A stretch of 60,351 nucleotides of DNA from Paracoccaceae bacterium (GTDB lineage: Bacteria > Pseudomonadota > Alphaproteobacteria > Rhodobacterales > Rhodobacteraceae). Below the pieces are notes generated by a model, which was given only the letters and a program-made list of their open reading frames with translations, had not been told where the DNA came from and did no database searches. A program made the position numbers and the translations under genes. The stretch is taken from NCBI GenBank assembly GCA_021647745.1, contig JAKIUB010000016.1, positions 1 to 60,351 on the forward strand. Direction: 5' to 3'. Of this stretch, positions 34,732-43,958 are shown piece by piece (the first letter of the stretch is position 1; each line of letters starts with the position of its first letter).

Positions 34732-37700
34732 TTAATCAGGTGGATTGGCTGCGAGAAGGCCGGTGTTCCCGCCCGAGGCGGTTGTGTCGATACAGATATG
34801 CCGCTCTACCAGATAGGCCATTTGTTGCCCGGGCTTCAGAATAAGGGGCGCAATGGCTCCCTGACGCTTGGCGAGGGCTTGCGCATAGGGGCGAGGAGAG
34901 TCTCCCCAATAGGAAACAGCGTCAAACCCTTGTAGTTTTATCAGGTCGTTTGGTGTGATTCCGGTTTTGAGCAGGGGGGTGCAGCCGTGTTTTATCGCCT
35001 CTTTTGCTTGTGCTTTTTGCTGTGCCGGCTCCGGCCCGAGGCAGAGGACGGTGCCACGCGGATGGCAGGTTAGGCGGTTTGATTCACCCGTAGGGCCGGG
35101 AAGGGCAAGCGGGCCGCTCGACACTTTGCTTTCGGCCACGGTAAATTGGCCAAGGTAATGCGGCCCGCCGGCCTTTGGCCCGGTGCCGGATAGCCCTTCG
35201 CCGCCAAAAGGCTGACTGCCAACCACGGCACCGATCTGGTTGCGGTTGATATAGATATTACCGGCCCGCACCCGTGCGACTACGCGCTGGACCCGAGCGT
35301 CAATGCGGGTATGCAGCCCAAAGGTCAGCCCGAAACCGCTGGCGTTGATTGCATCAACCACAGCATCCATATCTGCCGCTTTGAAGTGGGCAATATGTAG
35401 TACCGGCCCGAATATTTCTTCTGTTACCTCCGCCATGCCCGCAACCCTGAGTGCGGTGGGCGGCACAAACCTCCCTTTTGGCGCCGGTAGGGTTTTGAGC
35501 AAGCGGCCTTCGCTTTCGGCTTTAGCGATGTAGGTTGTGATTTTAGTGTGGGCAGCAGCATCGATCACCGGCCCGATATCGGTGCTGAGCCGGGAGGGAT
35601 CACCGATTTCCAGTTCGTCCATCGCACCAAAGAGCATCGGCTCGATAATATCGGCCACATCCTCTTGTAAATAAAGCACCCGCAGCGCCGAGCAGCGCTG
35701 GCCCGCGCTCTGAAAGGCCGAGGCGAGAATATCGCGCACCGCCTGCTCGGGCAGAGCAGAGCTGTCAACGATCATGGCGTTGATACCACCGGTCTCGGCG
35801 ATGAGCGGGGTGTCAACAGCCAGTTGTTCCGCCATTACGGTCTGAATGTGCTTTGCCGTAGGGGTAGAGCCGGTGAAGCAAACACCGTTGATACGCCGGT
35901 CGGAAGTGAGTGCTGCTCCCACATCCCCCGCGCCCGGTAGAAGCTGGAGGGCACTGCGCGGCACGCCGGCTTCATGCAGCAGCTCTACGGCGCGGTAGGC
36001 GATCAGCGGTGTGGCTTCGGCCGGTTTGGCAAGCACTCCGTTACCTGCGGCAAGCGCTGCCCCGATCTGACCGGTAAAAATGGCCAGCGGAAAGTTCCAT
36101 GGTGAAATGCAAGTAAATATACCGCGGGCGGGGGAGTTTAGCCCAGCGCTCTGTGCCGCATAATAACGCAAAAAATCCACAGCCTCGCGCAATTCTCCAA
36201 GCGCATCGGGTAAGGTTTTGCCTGCTTCAAACGTGGCCAGCGCCATTAGCTCATCGGCGTTGCTTTCAAAAAGATCAGCCGCTTTGTGTAATATTTCGGC
36301 CCGCGCATATGCGGCTTCCTGCCATGGGCGCGCACCTATAAGGGCGGCCTGGATATCTGCCGGTGAAGCCATGCATACATGGCCAACAAGATGCTCCGCC
36401 CGCGCCGGATTTCGGATTTCAAGCCGTGCCGCCGGCTTTGCCGGCGTGGCGAGCAATGGCTCCGCCTGCCACTGGCGGGTCTCGAATTTTTGCCGTGCCG
36501 CCTCGATTTTGGTGATAACATCAGGGGCATCAAGGTCCATTCCGGCAGCATTTTTACGCTCGGGCGCAAAAATTTCCGCAGGGAACACCGTGGCCGGGTT
36601 GGCAGGGCTGTGGAGGTAGGTTTCTACCGCGCCAAACGGACAGGCCGCGACCTTGCTTGCTGAAATGGCTCGATCGGTGATCTGGTTGACAAACGAGCTG
36701 TTTGCGCCGTTTTCCAGCAGGCGCCGCACCAGATAGGCTAGCAGGTCGCGATGCGCCCCCACCGGTGCGTATACCCGGCAACGGGTGGTGTTTTGTGCCT
36801 TGACCACCTCGTGCAAGGCTTCCCCCATGCCATGCAGGCGCTGGAATTCATACGCCACCTCCGGCGGGGCCATTTCGAGTATAGCCGCGACGCTATGGGC
36901 ATTATGGGTGGCGAATTGCGGGTATATGCGCGGGGCCATCGCCAGCAATTTTCGCGCGCAGGCAATATAGGAAACATCGGTACTGGCCTTGCGGGTAAAG
37001 ACCGGAAATCCGTCCAGCCCCTCTACCTGTGCCAGTTTGATCTCGCTATCCCAATATGCCCCTTTCACCAGCCGCACCATGATCCGGCGGTCGAGCCGTG
37101 TGGCTAGTGTATTTAACCAGTCGATCACAGGGAGGGCGCGCGGGGCATAGGCTTGCACCACCACACCAAAGCCATCCCAGCCCTTCAGGCTGTTGCTTTG
37201 CAAAACCGCCTCGATGACATCAAGCGAAATCTCAAGTCGTGCGGCCTCTTCGGCATCGATATTAAAGCCGATATTTGCCAGTGCGGCGGCTTCGGCCAAG
37301 CTGCGCAGGCGTGGCACCAGATCAGCCATCACCCGTGCCTTCTGGGCAAATTCATAGCGCGGAAACAGCGCGGAAAGCTTGACAGAAATTCCCGGATTAT
37401 CCGCCGGATGGCGAGCATGGCTATTGGCTGAAATCGCCTTGATCGCGCTTAGGTAGCTGTCAAAATAGGCTTTGGCATCGGCTTTGGTCATCGCCGCCTC
37501 GCCGAGCATATCATAGGAATACCCGTAGCCTTTAGCCTCATTTGGCGCGGCCCGCGCCATGGCCTCGCCTATATCCCGCCCGAGTACGAATTGCCGGCCC
37601 ATCTCGCGCATTGCCCGCGCCACAGCCGTACGAATCACCGGCTCGCCAACTCTTTTGAGCAAGGCACGCAGATGGCCGGCCATGCCTGTCTGGCTGTCGT

Positions 37701-38088
37701 CGAGCACCTTGCCGGTGAGCAGCAAAGCCCATGTAGAGGCATTGACCAGCGAAGAGCTGGAGTGGCCAAGATGGCGGCCCCAGTCGGAGGGGGTTATTTT
37801 ATCGTCGATCAAGGCATCTATCGTGACCGAATCCGGCACCCGCAGTAGCGCCTCGGCCAGCGTCATCAAGGCGATGCCTTCATCGGTGGAAAGCCCGTAT
37901 TCATTAAGGAAAACCTCCATCAACCCTTGGCGCGGGGCTTGGCGGATGTCTTCAACCAGGGTGGTGGCACGGCTGACAATATGGGCGCGGACATCCTTGG
38001 AAAGAGCACTGGTCTTGATCAGGGTATGCAGGGTAATTGCCTCATCGGCGCGGATATTCTGACGGACGGTTTTTCGGATATCAGGCAT
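34732..38088 (-). CDS. putA: Bifunctional proline dehydrogenase / P5C dehydrogenase
   Basis: A 1118-residue flavoenzyme converting proline to glutamate. The proline dehydrogenase TIM barrel covers roughly residues 70-480 (MVRLVKGAYWDSEIK is the FAD/proline region); the aldehyde dehydrogenase domain follows, with ETGGINAMIV and the catalytic Cys in SAGQRCSALRVLY. The start at 38088 follows AGGAG. There is no N-terminal ribbon-helix-helix, so unlike E. coli PutA it cannot be its own repressor. The divergent Lrp-type gene (118 bases between starts) is the likely regulator. Confidence 0.94.
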   Translation of the reverse strand: MPDIRKTVRQNIRADEAITLHTLIKTSALSKDVRAHIVSRATTLVEDIRQAPRQGLMEVFLNEYGLSTDEGIALMTLAEALLRVPDSVTIDALIDDKITPSDWGRHLGHSSSSLVNASTWALLLTGKVLDDSQTGMAGHLRALLKRVGEPVIRTAVARAMREMGRQFVLGRDIGEAMARAAPNEAKGYGYSYDMLGEAAMTKADAKAYFDSYLSAIKAISANSHARHPADNPGISVKLSALFPRYEFAQKARVMADLVPRLRSLAEAAALANIGFNIDAEEAARLEISLDVIEAVLQSNSLKGWDGFGVVVQAYAPRALPVIDWLNTLATRLDRRIMVRLVKGAYWDSEIKLAQVEGLDGFPVFTRKASTDVSYIACARKLLAMAPRIYPQFATHNAHSVAAILEMAPPEVAYEFQRLHGMGEALHEVVKAQNTTRCRVYAPVGAHRDLLAYLVRRLLENGANSSFVNQITDRAISASKVAACPFGAVETYLHSPANPATVFPAEIFAPERKNAAGMDLDAPDVITKIEAARQKFETRQWQAEPLLATPAKPAARLEIRNPARAEHLVGHVCMASPADIQAALIGARPWQEAAYARAEILHKAADLFESNADELMALATFEAGKTLPDALGELREAVDFLRYYAAQSAGLNSPARGIFTCISPWNFPLAIFTGQIGAALAAGNGVLAKPAEATPLIAYRAVELLHEAGVPRSALQLLPGAGDVGAALTSDRRINGVCFTGSTPTAKHIQTVMAEQLAVDTPLIAETGGINAMIVDSSALPEQAVRDILASAFQSAGQRCSALRVLYLQEDVADIIEPMLFGAMDELEIGDPSRLSTDIGPVIDAAAHTKITTYIAKAESEGRLLKTLPAPKGRFVPPTALRVAGMAEVTEEIFGPVLHIAHFKAADMDAVVDAINASGFGLTFGLHTRIDARVQRVVARVRAGNIYINRNQIGAVVGSQPFGGEGLSGTGPKAGGPHYLGQFTVAESKVSSGPLALPGPTGESNRLTCHPRGTVLCLGPEPAQQKAQAKEAIKHGCTPLLKTGITPNDLIKLQGFDAVSYWGDSPRPYAQALAKRQGAIAPLILKPGQQMAYLVERHICIDTTASGGNTGLLAANPPD

Positions 38089-38205
38089 GGAAAGGCTCCT
38101 TTTGCGCAGTGTATCTGACCGCATACAGGATTATTATCTGAAATTCCTTGAAAAATAGTGGTAAGTTCTTATTTTGCAGGCATTACTGGGGAAAATGACC
38201 ACACA

Positions 38206-38688
38206 ATGAAAATCCAAGAGGAAATAGACAATTTCGATCGCAAGATTTTGCGTTTGCTGGCAGCGGATGGCCGGATGCGGATTACCGAGCTGGCGGCGCG
38301 AATCGGGCTGTCAAAAACCCCTTGTCAGGCGCGGGTCAAGCGGCTTGAGATGGCGGGGTATATCCTTGGCTATCATGCGGCGTTGAGCACTAAAAAGCTT
38401 GGGCAGGACCATATCGCTTTTGTGCAAGTGACCTTAAGCGACACCCGCGAAGTTGTGCTGCGGGCTTTTAACGGAGCGGTCAGAAATATACCGGAAATTG
38501 AGCAATGTCATATGATCGCCGGAGGGTTTGACTATTTACTAAAGGTGCGCACAAGCAGTATCGAGACCTATCGAAAAGTAATGGGGGAGCGGATATCAAC
38601 CCTGCCCCATGTGGCCAGTTCTTCGACATTTGTGTCGATGGAGGCAGTGAAGGAAAGCAGCGAAGTGCTGCCGGTATCAGGAGAATGA
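38206..38688 (+). CDS. putR: Lrp/AsnC-family regulator of proline use
   Basis: A 160-residue Lrp-type protein: N-terminal helix-turn-helix (ITELAARIGLSKTPCQARVKRL) and C-terminal RAM ligand domain. Its position divergent from putA matches PutR of alphaproteobacteria, which activates putA when proline is bound. The start at 38206 is in register with the HTH; a longer frame is possible but adds a non-conserved tail. Confidence 0.87.
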   Translation: MKIQEEIDNFDRKILRLLAADGRMRITELAARIGLSKTPCQARVKRLEMAGYILGYHAALSTKKLGQDHIAFVQVTLSDTREVVLRAFNGAVRNIPEIEQCHMIAGGFDYLLKVRTSSIETYRKVMGERISTLPHVASSSTFVSMEAVKESSEVLPVSGE

Positions 38689-38689
38689 A

Positions 38690-39529
38690 ATGAGTTTTCA
38701 GGCAGGGGTTTTACCGGGCGTTCCGGATCACGGGCGGTTTATCGAGCTGCGGGCAAAACCGGAGGCCGATTTGAGCGCGCTACAAGCACTGGAGCCGGGT
38801 GAGGGGCTGGTCATCGGACTTGGCCCCGCGCTGGTGATGCGCTTTGGGGCGGTTGCCGGGCTGCACGCCTTCAAGGCGGTGAGCGGGCTGGTGGAAGTGC
38901 CGTCCACGCAGGCGGATCTCTGGCTCTGGCTTCGCGGCGATGACCGGGGCGAAATAGCCAAACGCGCCCGGCTGCTGCTACGCGAGCTGCAAGGCTTTGA
39001 GGTGGTGCGCATGGTCGATGCTTTCAAATACGGCACGGGGCTGGATTTGAGCGGCTATGAGGACGGCACCGAAAATCCCGAAGGCTACGCGGCAGAGGCG
39101 GTGGCCTTTGCGCCCGATGGCTCCAGCTTTGTGGCGGTGCAGCAATGGGTGCATGATCTGGATGCGTTTGATGCCAAGCCACTGGCAGAGCGCGACCATA
39201 TTATCGGGCGGCAAATATCGGATAACGAAGAAATCGAAACCGCCCCGGATTTTGCCCATGTCAAACGCACCGCGCAAGAAAGCTTTGAGCCTGAAGCCTT
39301 TGTGCTGCGCCGCTCGATGCCTTGGGTGGATGCAGGCCGCGAGGGGCTGATCTTTGTGGCCTTTGGTCATTCCTTTGCCGCTTTTGAGGCGCTGCTGCAC
39401 CGGATGGTCGGGCTGGAAGACGGCATTCTGGACGGTCTGTTTCGCTTCACCCATCCGGTGAGCGGCGCAAATTACTGGTGCCCGCCGGTGAAAAACGGCC
39501 GGCTGGATCTATCGCAAATCGGGCTGTGA
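38690..39529 (+). CDS. DyP-type heme peroxidase
   Basis: A 279-residue dye-decolourising-type peroxidase. GYEDGTENP (about residue 123) is the GxxDG motif with the distal Asp, and the proximal heme His is in DFAHVKRTAQ (about residue 191). The C-terminal RFTHPVSGANYWCPP is typical. It starts one base after putR, so it should be co-transcribed with a proline regulator; why a peroxidase belongs there is not obvious. Confidence 0.88.
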   Translation: MSFQAGVLPGVPDHGRFIELRAKPEADLSALQALEPGEGLVIGLGPALVMRFGAVAGLHAFKAVSGLVEVPSTQADLWLWLRGDDRGEIAKRARLLLRELQGFEVVRMVDAFKYGTGLDLSGYEDGTENPEGYAAEAVAFAPDGSSFVAVQQWVHDLDAFDAKPLAERDHIIGRQISDNEEIETAPDFAHVKRTAQESFEPEAFVLRRSMPWVDAGREGLIFVAFGHSFAAFEALLHRMVGLEDGILDGLFRFTHPVSGANYWCPPVKNGRLDLSQIGL

Positions 39530-39853
39530 AACAGGCAAGAAGCAAAGAGCAAGGGGCGGCCTTGCACTGCCGAGCCGCAGGCGAGGCCAAGCTCAACGGG
39601 AGGGTTCGATTTGCAAGCAAATCGCGGCCTGACGGGCGGGAGAACACGGCTTTGGGGGGCGGAACTTCTGCGCTTGTATCCGGCCTTTTGCCTCAACCAA
39701 AGGGATTGCTTTTACCCCGTGGGGCTAAAGCCCCATCGGCAAAATCATATTTTTCAGCAGAGCTGAAAAACGGGTTGCCCCCGGCCATGGCCTCGCTACG
39801 CTCGGTGGACGTGTGTCATCCGGCAGCTTATAAAATAAACGAAGGGAAAGTGG
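39530..39853. repeat. Palindrome-rich spacer
   Basis: No gene was recognised in these 324 bases, but three perfect or near-perfect palindromes lie in it: CGATTTGCAAGCAAATCG (39607-39624), TGGGGCTAAAGCCCCA (39720-39735), and TTTTTCAG / CTGAAAAA (39750-39770). The stem of the first resembles stems of the repeats inside the transposase relics near 46 kb. The region is probably full of small repeat insertions. Confidence 0.6.
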
Positions 39854-40697
39854 ATGTATTGTGAGATCAATGATAGCGAGATTCACTATATTGTGCGCGG
39901 CGAGGGGCGCCCCTTGCTGATGCTGCACGGGTTGCTGCTGGATCACCGCTCGATATTACCGCTGGATGCTGAATTTGCCCAACGCCCCGGCTGGCAGCGG
40001 ATATATCTTGATCTACCGGGCATGGGCAAAAGTGCGGCGGGCCATGTTCACAACTCTGATCAGATGCTGGATGTGGTTTCTGGCTTTGTTGACCAGGTGC
40101 TCGGTGAGCGGTTCAGTGTGTTTGGTTATTCGTATGGTGGTTATCTGGCGCAGGGATTGGCTGTGCGGCGAGGCGCAGATATTGACGGGCTGGGCTTGCT
40201 GGCCCCGGTAGTGGTGCCTGAGGAGGATGCAAGGATATTACCCGAGACAATGGCGATCACCCGCGATGAGGCCTTGCTCGCCCAGCTACCCGAAACGCAG
40301 AGGCTGGAATTTGAGAAGTTTTTTTGTGGTGCAAACGCAGGCAGTGCTGGCCCGGGCCATGCAGGAACTTCAGGTTGGGGTTGATATCGTGGATACGGCG
40401 CTTATCGACCGGCTCAAGTTGGCATACGGGTTTTCTTTTCCGGTCAGCCCGCTACCACATCCCTTTGAAAAGCCCTCGCTGATTGTAACCGGGCGGCAAG
40501 ATAATATCGTGGGTTATCAGGATGCGCTTTCGCTGCTGCCCAGCTACCCCCGTGCCAGTTTTGCGGTGTTGGATCGCGCCGGGCATAACCTGCAAATCGA
40601 GCAGGATGGCGTGGTCAAAACCCTGTTTGGCGCTTGGCTGGACCGGGTGGAGGAAACTATGGGGCAGGATTTGGGAAATTTACGGCGAATCCCTTGA
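39854..40697 (+). pseudogene. Alpha/beta-hydrolase split by a +1 T frameshift
   Basis: The first frame (39854 onward) shows MLHGLLLDHRS and FGYSYGGYLAQG (nucleophile Ser), but after EFEKFF the matching continuation (VVQTQAVLARAMQELQ ... IVTGRQDNIVGYQD ... LDRAGHNLQIEQ) is in another frame. Deleting one T from the run of seven at 40319-40325 joins both halves into about 280 residues with catalytic Ser, Asp and His. Either a real frameshift or an assembly error in a homopolymer. Confidence 0.75.
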
Positions 40698-40781
40698 CCT
40701 CACCGCAGATGCGCCGTAAATAGCGGTTCTCTAATTCCGGTGCACCTGCACCCTGTCCAAACCTTACTTAAGGAGACTCCG

Positions 40782-41069
40782 ATGTCTCGTCGTTGCGAAC
40801 TTACCGGTAAAGCTGTACTGACTGGCAACAATGTCAGCCATGCCAAAAACCGCACCCGTCGGCGCTTTCTGCCCAACCTGAATGACGTGACCCTCGCGTC
40901 TGATGCGCTGGGCCGTGCGTTCAAATTCCGTATTTCAGCAGCGGCGCTGCGCACGGTAGACCACCGTGGCGGGCTTGATGCTTTTATGGCCAAGGCTAAA
41001 GAAGCCGAGCTTTCTCCAGCCGCGCTGAAAGTGAAAAAAGATATCACAAAGGCTTTGGCCGCCGTTTAA
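40782..41069 (+). CDS. rpmB: Ribosomal protein L28
   Basis: A 95-residue L28 with MSRRCELTGKAVLTGNNVSH at the start, typical of alphaproteobacterial members. AAGGAG lies upstream and a clear terminator follows. It stands as a single-gene unit. Confidence 0.93.
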   Translation: MSRRCELTGKAVLTGNNVSHAKNRTRRRFLPNLNDVTLASDALGRAFKFRISAAALRTVDHRGGLDAFMAKAKEAELSPAALKVKKDITKALAAV

Positions 41070-41090
41070 GCGCCTGACAGCCGTTTAATC

Positions 41091-41122
41091 CAGCCCCCCA
41101 TAGCAATGGCGGGGCTGTTTTT
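41091..41122 (+). terminator. Rho-independent terminator of rpmB
   Basis: CAGCCCC (41091-41097) pairs with GGGGCTG (41111-41117) and is followed by TTTTT. It lies 21 bases after the rpmB stop. Confidence 0.75.
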
Positions 41123-41174
41123 GTGTCTGCGCTCATAGCTTGCCGCCCTGCGCCTGCCTGCCTATACTGGGTAG

Positions 41175-41618
41175 ATGGCCCGTTCCGTTCTTTTTGTCTG
41201 CCTTGGCAATATCTGCCGTTCTCCCACCGCTGAAGCCGTATTTCGACTTCAGGCCAAGGGGCGGGGTCTGGTGATAGATTCCGCAGGTACTTCAGGCTGG
41301 CATGACGGGCACCCAAGTGATGCACGCGCCAGTGCCGAAGCTATCCGCCGCGGGGTTGATATGTCCTATATCCGGTCGCGCAAGGTTACGACGCAAGATT
41401 TTTATGATTTTGATCTGATCGTGGCGATGGATGGGCAAAATATGCAGGATCTGCGCGCAGCTGCGCCAGAAGGCAGCACAGCCCGGCTGGTAAAGCTCCT
41501 TGATTATGCTCCGGGAGTTTCGCTTTCGGATGTGCCTGACCCATATTTTGAAGACAATTTCTCCGAGGTTATTGACATGATTGAAATTGCCTGTGCAGGC
41601 CTGCTCAAGGGGATTTAG
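41175..41618 (+). CDS. Low-molecular-weight protein-tyrosine phosphatase
   Basis: A 147-residue phosphatase with the P-loop VCLGNICRSPTAE (residues 8-20; catalytic Cys in CLGNICRS) and the general-acid Asp in DVPDPYFED near residue 120. It can dephosphorylate tyrosine or, in related proteins, arsenate. No cognate kinase is nearby. Converges with tusA. Confidence 0.9.
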   Translation: MARSVLFVCLGNICRSPTAEAVFRLQAKGRGLVIDSAGTSGWHDGHPSDARASAEAIRRGVDMSYIRSRKVTTQDFYDFDLIVAMDGQNMQDLRAAAPEGSTARLVKLLDYAPGVSLSDVPDPYFEDNFSEVIDMIEIACAGLLKGI

Positions 41619-41620
41619 CC

Positions 41621-41848
41621 CTATGGTTTTTGGATATAATAGGCGCAGACAGTTTCTTTATCTTCGGCCTTCAGCAAATTATAGCCTTGCTCTGCGCAAA
41701 AATGCGGCACATCGATTACCGCGGCGGGGTCATCGGCCAAAAGCAATAATACCTCGCCTGACGTCATACTTTTCAGCCGTTTTCTCGCCTTGAGCACCGG
41801 CAGGGGGCAAAGCAGGTTGCGGGCGTCTATTTCCTGATCGAAATCCAT
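41621..41848 (-). CDS. tusA: TusA/SirA-family sulfur carrier
   Basis: A 75-residue protein with the CPxP signature LLCPLPVLKARK (about residue 13), whose Cys carries a persulfide. TusA serves tRNA thiolation and other sulfur routes. The start at 41848 is favoured over a longer frame. It is divergent from ccdA and one base from the phosphatase stop. A family member in molybdenum or sulfur oxidation cannot be excluded. Confidence 0.82.
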   Translation of the reverse strand: MDFDQEIDARNLLCPLPVLKARKRLKSMTSGEVLLLLADDPAAVIDVPHFCAEQGYNLLKAEDKETVCAYYIQKP

Positions 41849-41959
41849 GCTTTTTGCTAGCGTGCCAGACCACTCCTGTCCACGCAAATGTGAAAATTCT
41901 CTGCATGACCTTCGCTGGTAAAAGGAGTATGGAAGGGCAAACGGATAAAGGATACCGGT

Positions 41960-42706
41960 ATGTTCGGAATTGATGTCATTGATGCTTCTATTTTGCCGGC
42001 CATGTTTGTGGCGTTGCTGGCAGGGATTATCAGCTTTCTCAGCCCGTGCGTATTACCGATTGTGCCCCCTTATCTGGCCTTCATGGCCGGCTCCTCAATG
42101 GAGGAGATCGAGCAGGGTAAAAACAAAAAGGTCATTATCTCGGCGCTGTTTTTTGTGCTCGGCCTGTCTACGGTGTTTATGTTTCTGGGTATTGCCGCGT
42201 CGGCGCTCGGGCGGCAATTGTTGCAATATCAAGGCGAGATGACCATCATCGGTGGTATTATCATCATGTTTTTTGGTCTGCACTTTCTCGGTATTCTGCG
42301 TATTCCCTTCCTCTATCGAGATATGCGGATGGAGGCCAAAACCGAGGGTGGCACTTTCATGGGTGCCTATATTCTGGGGCTGGCTTTTGCCTTTGGTTGG
42401 TCGCCCTGTATCGGGCCGATTTTGGGCACGATCCTGTTTTTGGTGGTTGACGAGGGCAATATCGGCAAGGGCGTGATCATGATGGCCAGTTATTCTTTTG
42501 GCCTTGGCCTGCCGTTTTTACTGTCGGCGATTTTTATCACTCGCGCGATCGGGGTGATGAACAAACTCAAGCACCACCTTGACCGCATAGAGCGCATCTC
42601 GGGTCTGCTGCTGTGGACCATCGGCATCATGATGGTCACCGGCACCTTTACCGCCATGGCATTTTGGCTGCTCGAGCGCTTTCCGTTTCTGGCGAGCATC
42701 GGTTAA
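41960..42706 (+). CDS. ccdA: Cytochrome c biogenesis / thiol transporter CcdA
   Basis: A 248-residue, six-helix membrane protein. SFLSPCVLPIVPPYLAF (about residue 26) and AFGWSPCIGPILGT (about 145) carry the two redox Cys that relay electrons from thioredoxin to the periplasm for cytochrome c maturation and disulfide reduction. The start follows AAAGGATACCGG. Confidence 0.92.
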   Translation: MFGIDVIDASILPAMFVALLAGIISFLSPCVLPIVPPYLAFMAGSSMEEIEQGKNKKVIISALFFVLGLSTVFMFLGIAASALGRQLLQYQGEMTIIGGIIIMFFGLHFLGILRIPFLYRDMRMEAKTEGGTFMGAYILGLAFAFGWSPCIGPILGTILFLVVDEGNIGKGVIMMASYSFGLGLPFLLSAIFITRAIGVMNKLKHHLDRIERISGLLLWTIGIMMVTGTFTAMAFWLLERFPFLASIG

Positions 42707-42761
42707 CCCTACCCAAAGGGAGGTCAGGGTAATATACTAGGGCAAATTATGAAAGCCTGAT

Positions 42762-43958
42762 ATGAGCCAAACCAAACCCGTGCGCACACGACAGGTGTTT
42801 TATCTGCCGGGGTATGACCCGGTGCCCGCGCGCCATTATCGCGAGATATACCGCCGCGAGGGGGCTGCGCAGGCGGCGATTTCGGGCTATCAGCTGGAGA
42901 TGCAAGCCAAGGCAGACAAATCCCGCTATGCGTGGCAGGTGCTAGCTAAAATAGAAGGGGGCGAAACCCGCACCGATATCGAATTTCTGGAATGGAACGA
43001 TATTGTGGTAGCCTCTATGCAATCGGGTATTCTGGCCAGCTATTGGCTACTATTGCGCACGCTGTGGCTGTATCTGCGCTCTGGCACATTGCTTTCGCTG
43101 CTGCGGTTGCGCCCTGCGCCGATGATTGCAGCGTTTTATCCGGTATTGATAATGTTTGGCCAGCTTGGTGTGGCGCTATTCGCAGCCGGCTTGCCTATCT
43201 GGGCCGGTGTGGTTTTTGGGCTACCCTGGCTTGGCTGGGCTTTAGGCATTGGCGCTTTTGCTGGTGTTTTACTGGCCTTTAAGCGAAATGATAACCGGAT
43301 TTATGCATATTACCTGCTCTATGTTTATGCCTTTTCAGCGTGGCATACGGGGGGCTACCCGCCGATTCTGCGTACGCGGCTGGAAGAATTCAAGGCCCGT
43401 ATCGCCAAAGCCTTGACGGAGGACAATGACGAGGTGCTGATCGTCGGTCACTCTGTCGGTGCGCATCTGGGCGTGGAGCTGTTAGCGGAAATGGAGCGTG
43501 AGGGCATGATAACAGGCAATACCCCGCTTTCCTTGCTGACGCTTGGCCATGTGGTGCCGATGATCTCGTACCTGCCCGAAGCGCGGATGCTGCGGCGCAA
43601 TCTGCACGATCTGGGGCAAAGCTCGCGTGTATATTGGGCCGATTTTACCGCGCCGGGCGATGGCGGCTGCTTTGCGCTTTGTGATCCGGTGGCCGTCAGC
43701 GGGGGGGGGGATGGGCCAAAGGTGTTGTCTGCCGCTTTCAGCAAGACCCTGTCGCCAGGGCGCTTCAAAGCCCAGAAAAACGCCTTTTTCAAACAGCATT
43801 TTCAGTATTTGCATGCCTTTGACCGTCCCGGTATTTATGATTATTTTGCCATCACTGCCGGGCCAAAAACCCTGCGCGCACGCTATGGCGATCAGCCGCA
43901 TTCGCCCTCGCGGCGCACGAAATGTTATTCAAAACATACGGATATGGCCGATGTCTAA
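42762..43958 (+). CDS. Membrane-anchored alpha/beta-hydrolase-like protein
   Basis: A 398-residue protein with a first domain (YLPGYDPVPARHYREIYRRE), two or three hydrophobic segments (about residues 120-180), and a C-terminal hydrolase half with the nucleophile motif VGHSVGAHLGVELL (about 228). I recognise it only as a conserved hypothetical next to cytochrome P450 genes in Rhodobacterales. It overlaps the P450 start by 8 bases, so the two probably act together, perhaps on a lipid. Confidence 0.75.
   Translation: MSQTKPVRTRQVFYLPGYDPVPARHYREIYRREGAAQAAISGYQLEMQAKADKSRYAWQVLAKIEGGETRTDIEFLEWNDIVVASMQSGILASYWLLLRTLWLYLRSGTLLSLLRLRPAPMIAAFYPVLIMFGQLGVALFAAGLPIWAGVVFGLPWLGWALGIGAFAGVLLAFKRNDNRIYAYYLLYVYAFSAWHTGGYPPILRTRLEEFKARIAKALTEDNDEVLIVGHSVGAHLGVELLAEMEREGMITGNTPLSLLTLGHVVPMISYLPEARMLRRNLHDLGQSSRVYWADFTAPGDGGCFALCDPVAVSGGGDGPKVLSAAFSKTLSPGRFKAQKNAFFKQHFQYLHAFDRPGIYDYFAITAGPKTLRARYGDQPHSPSRRTKCYSKHTDMADV

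Noticed and set aside
40319..40325. Programmed frameshifting at the T7 run
   Set aside because: No slippery heptamer of X XXY YYZ type with a following structure; a plain indel explains it better.
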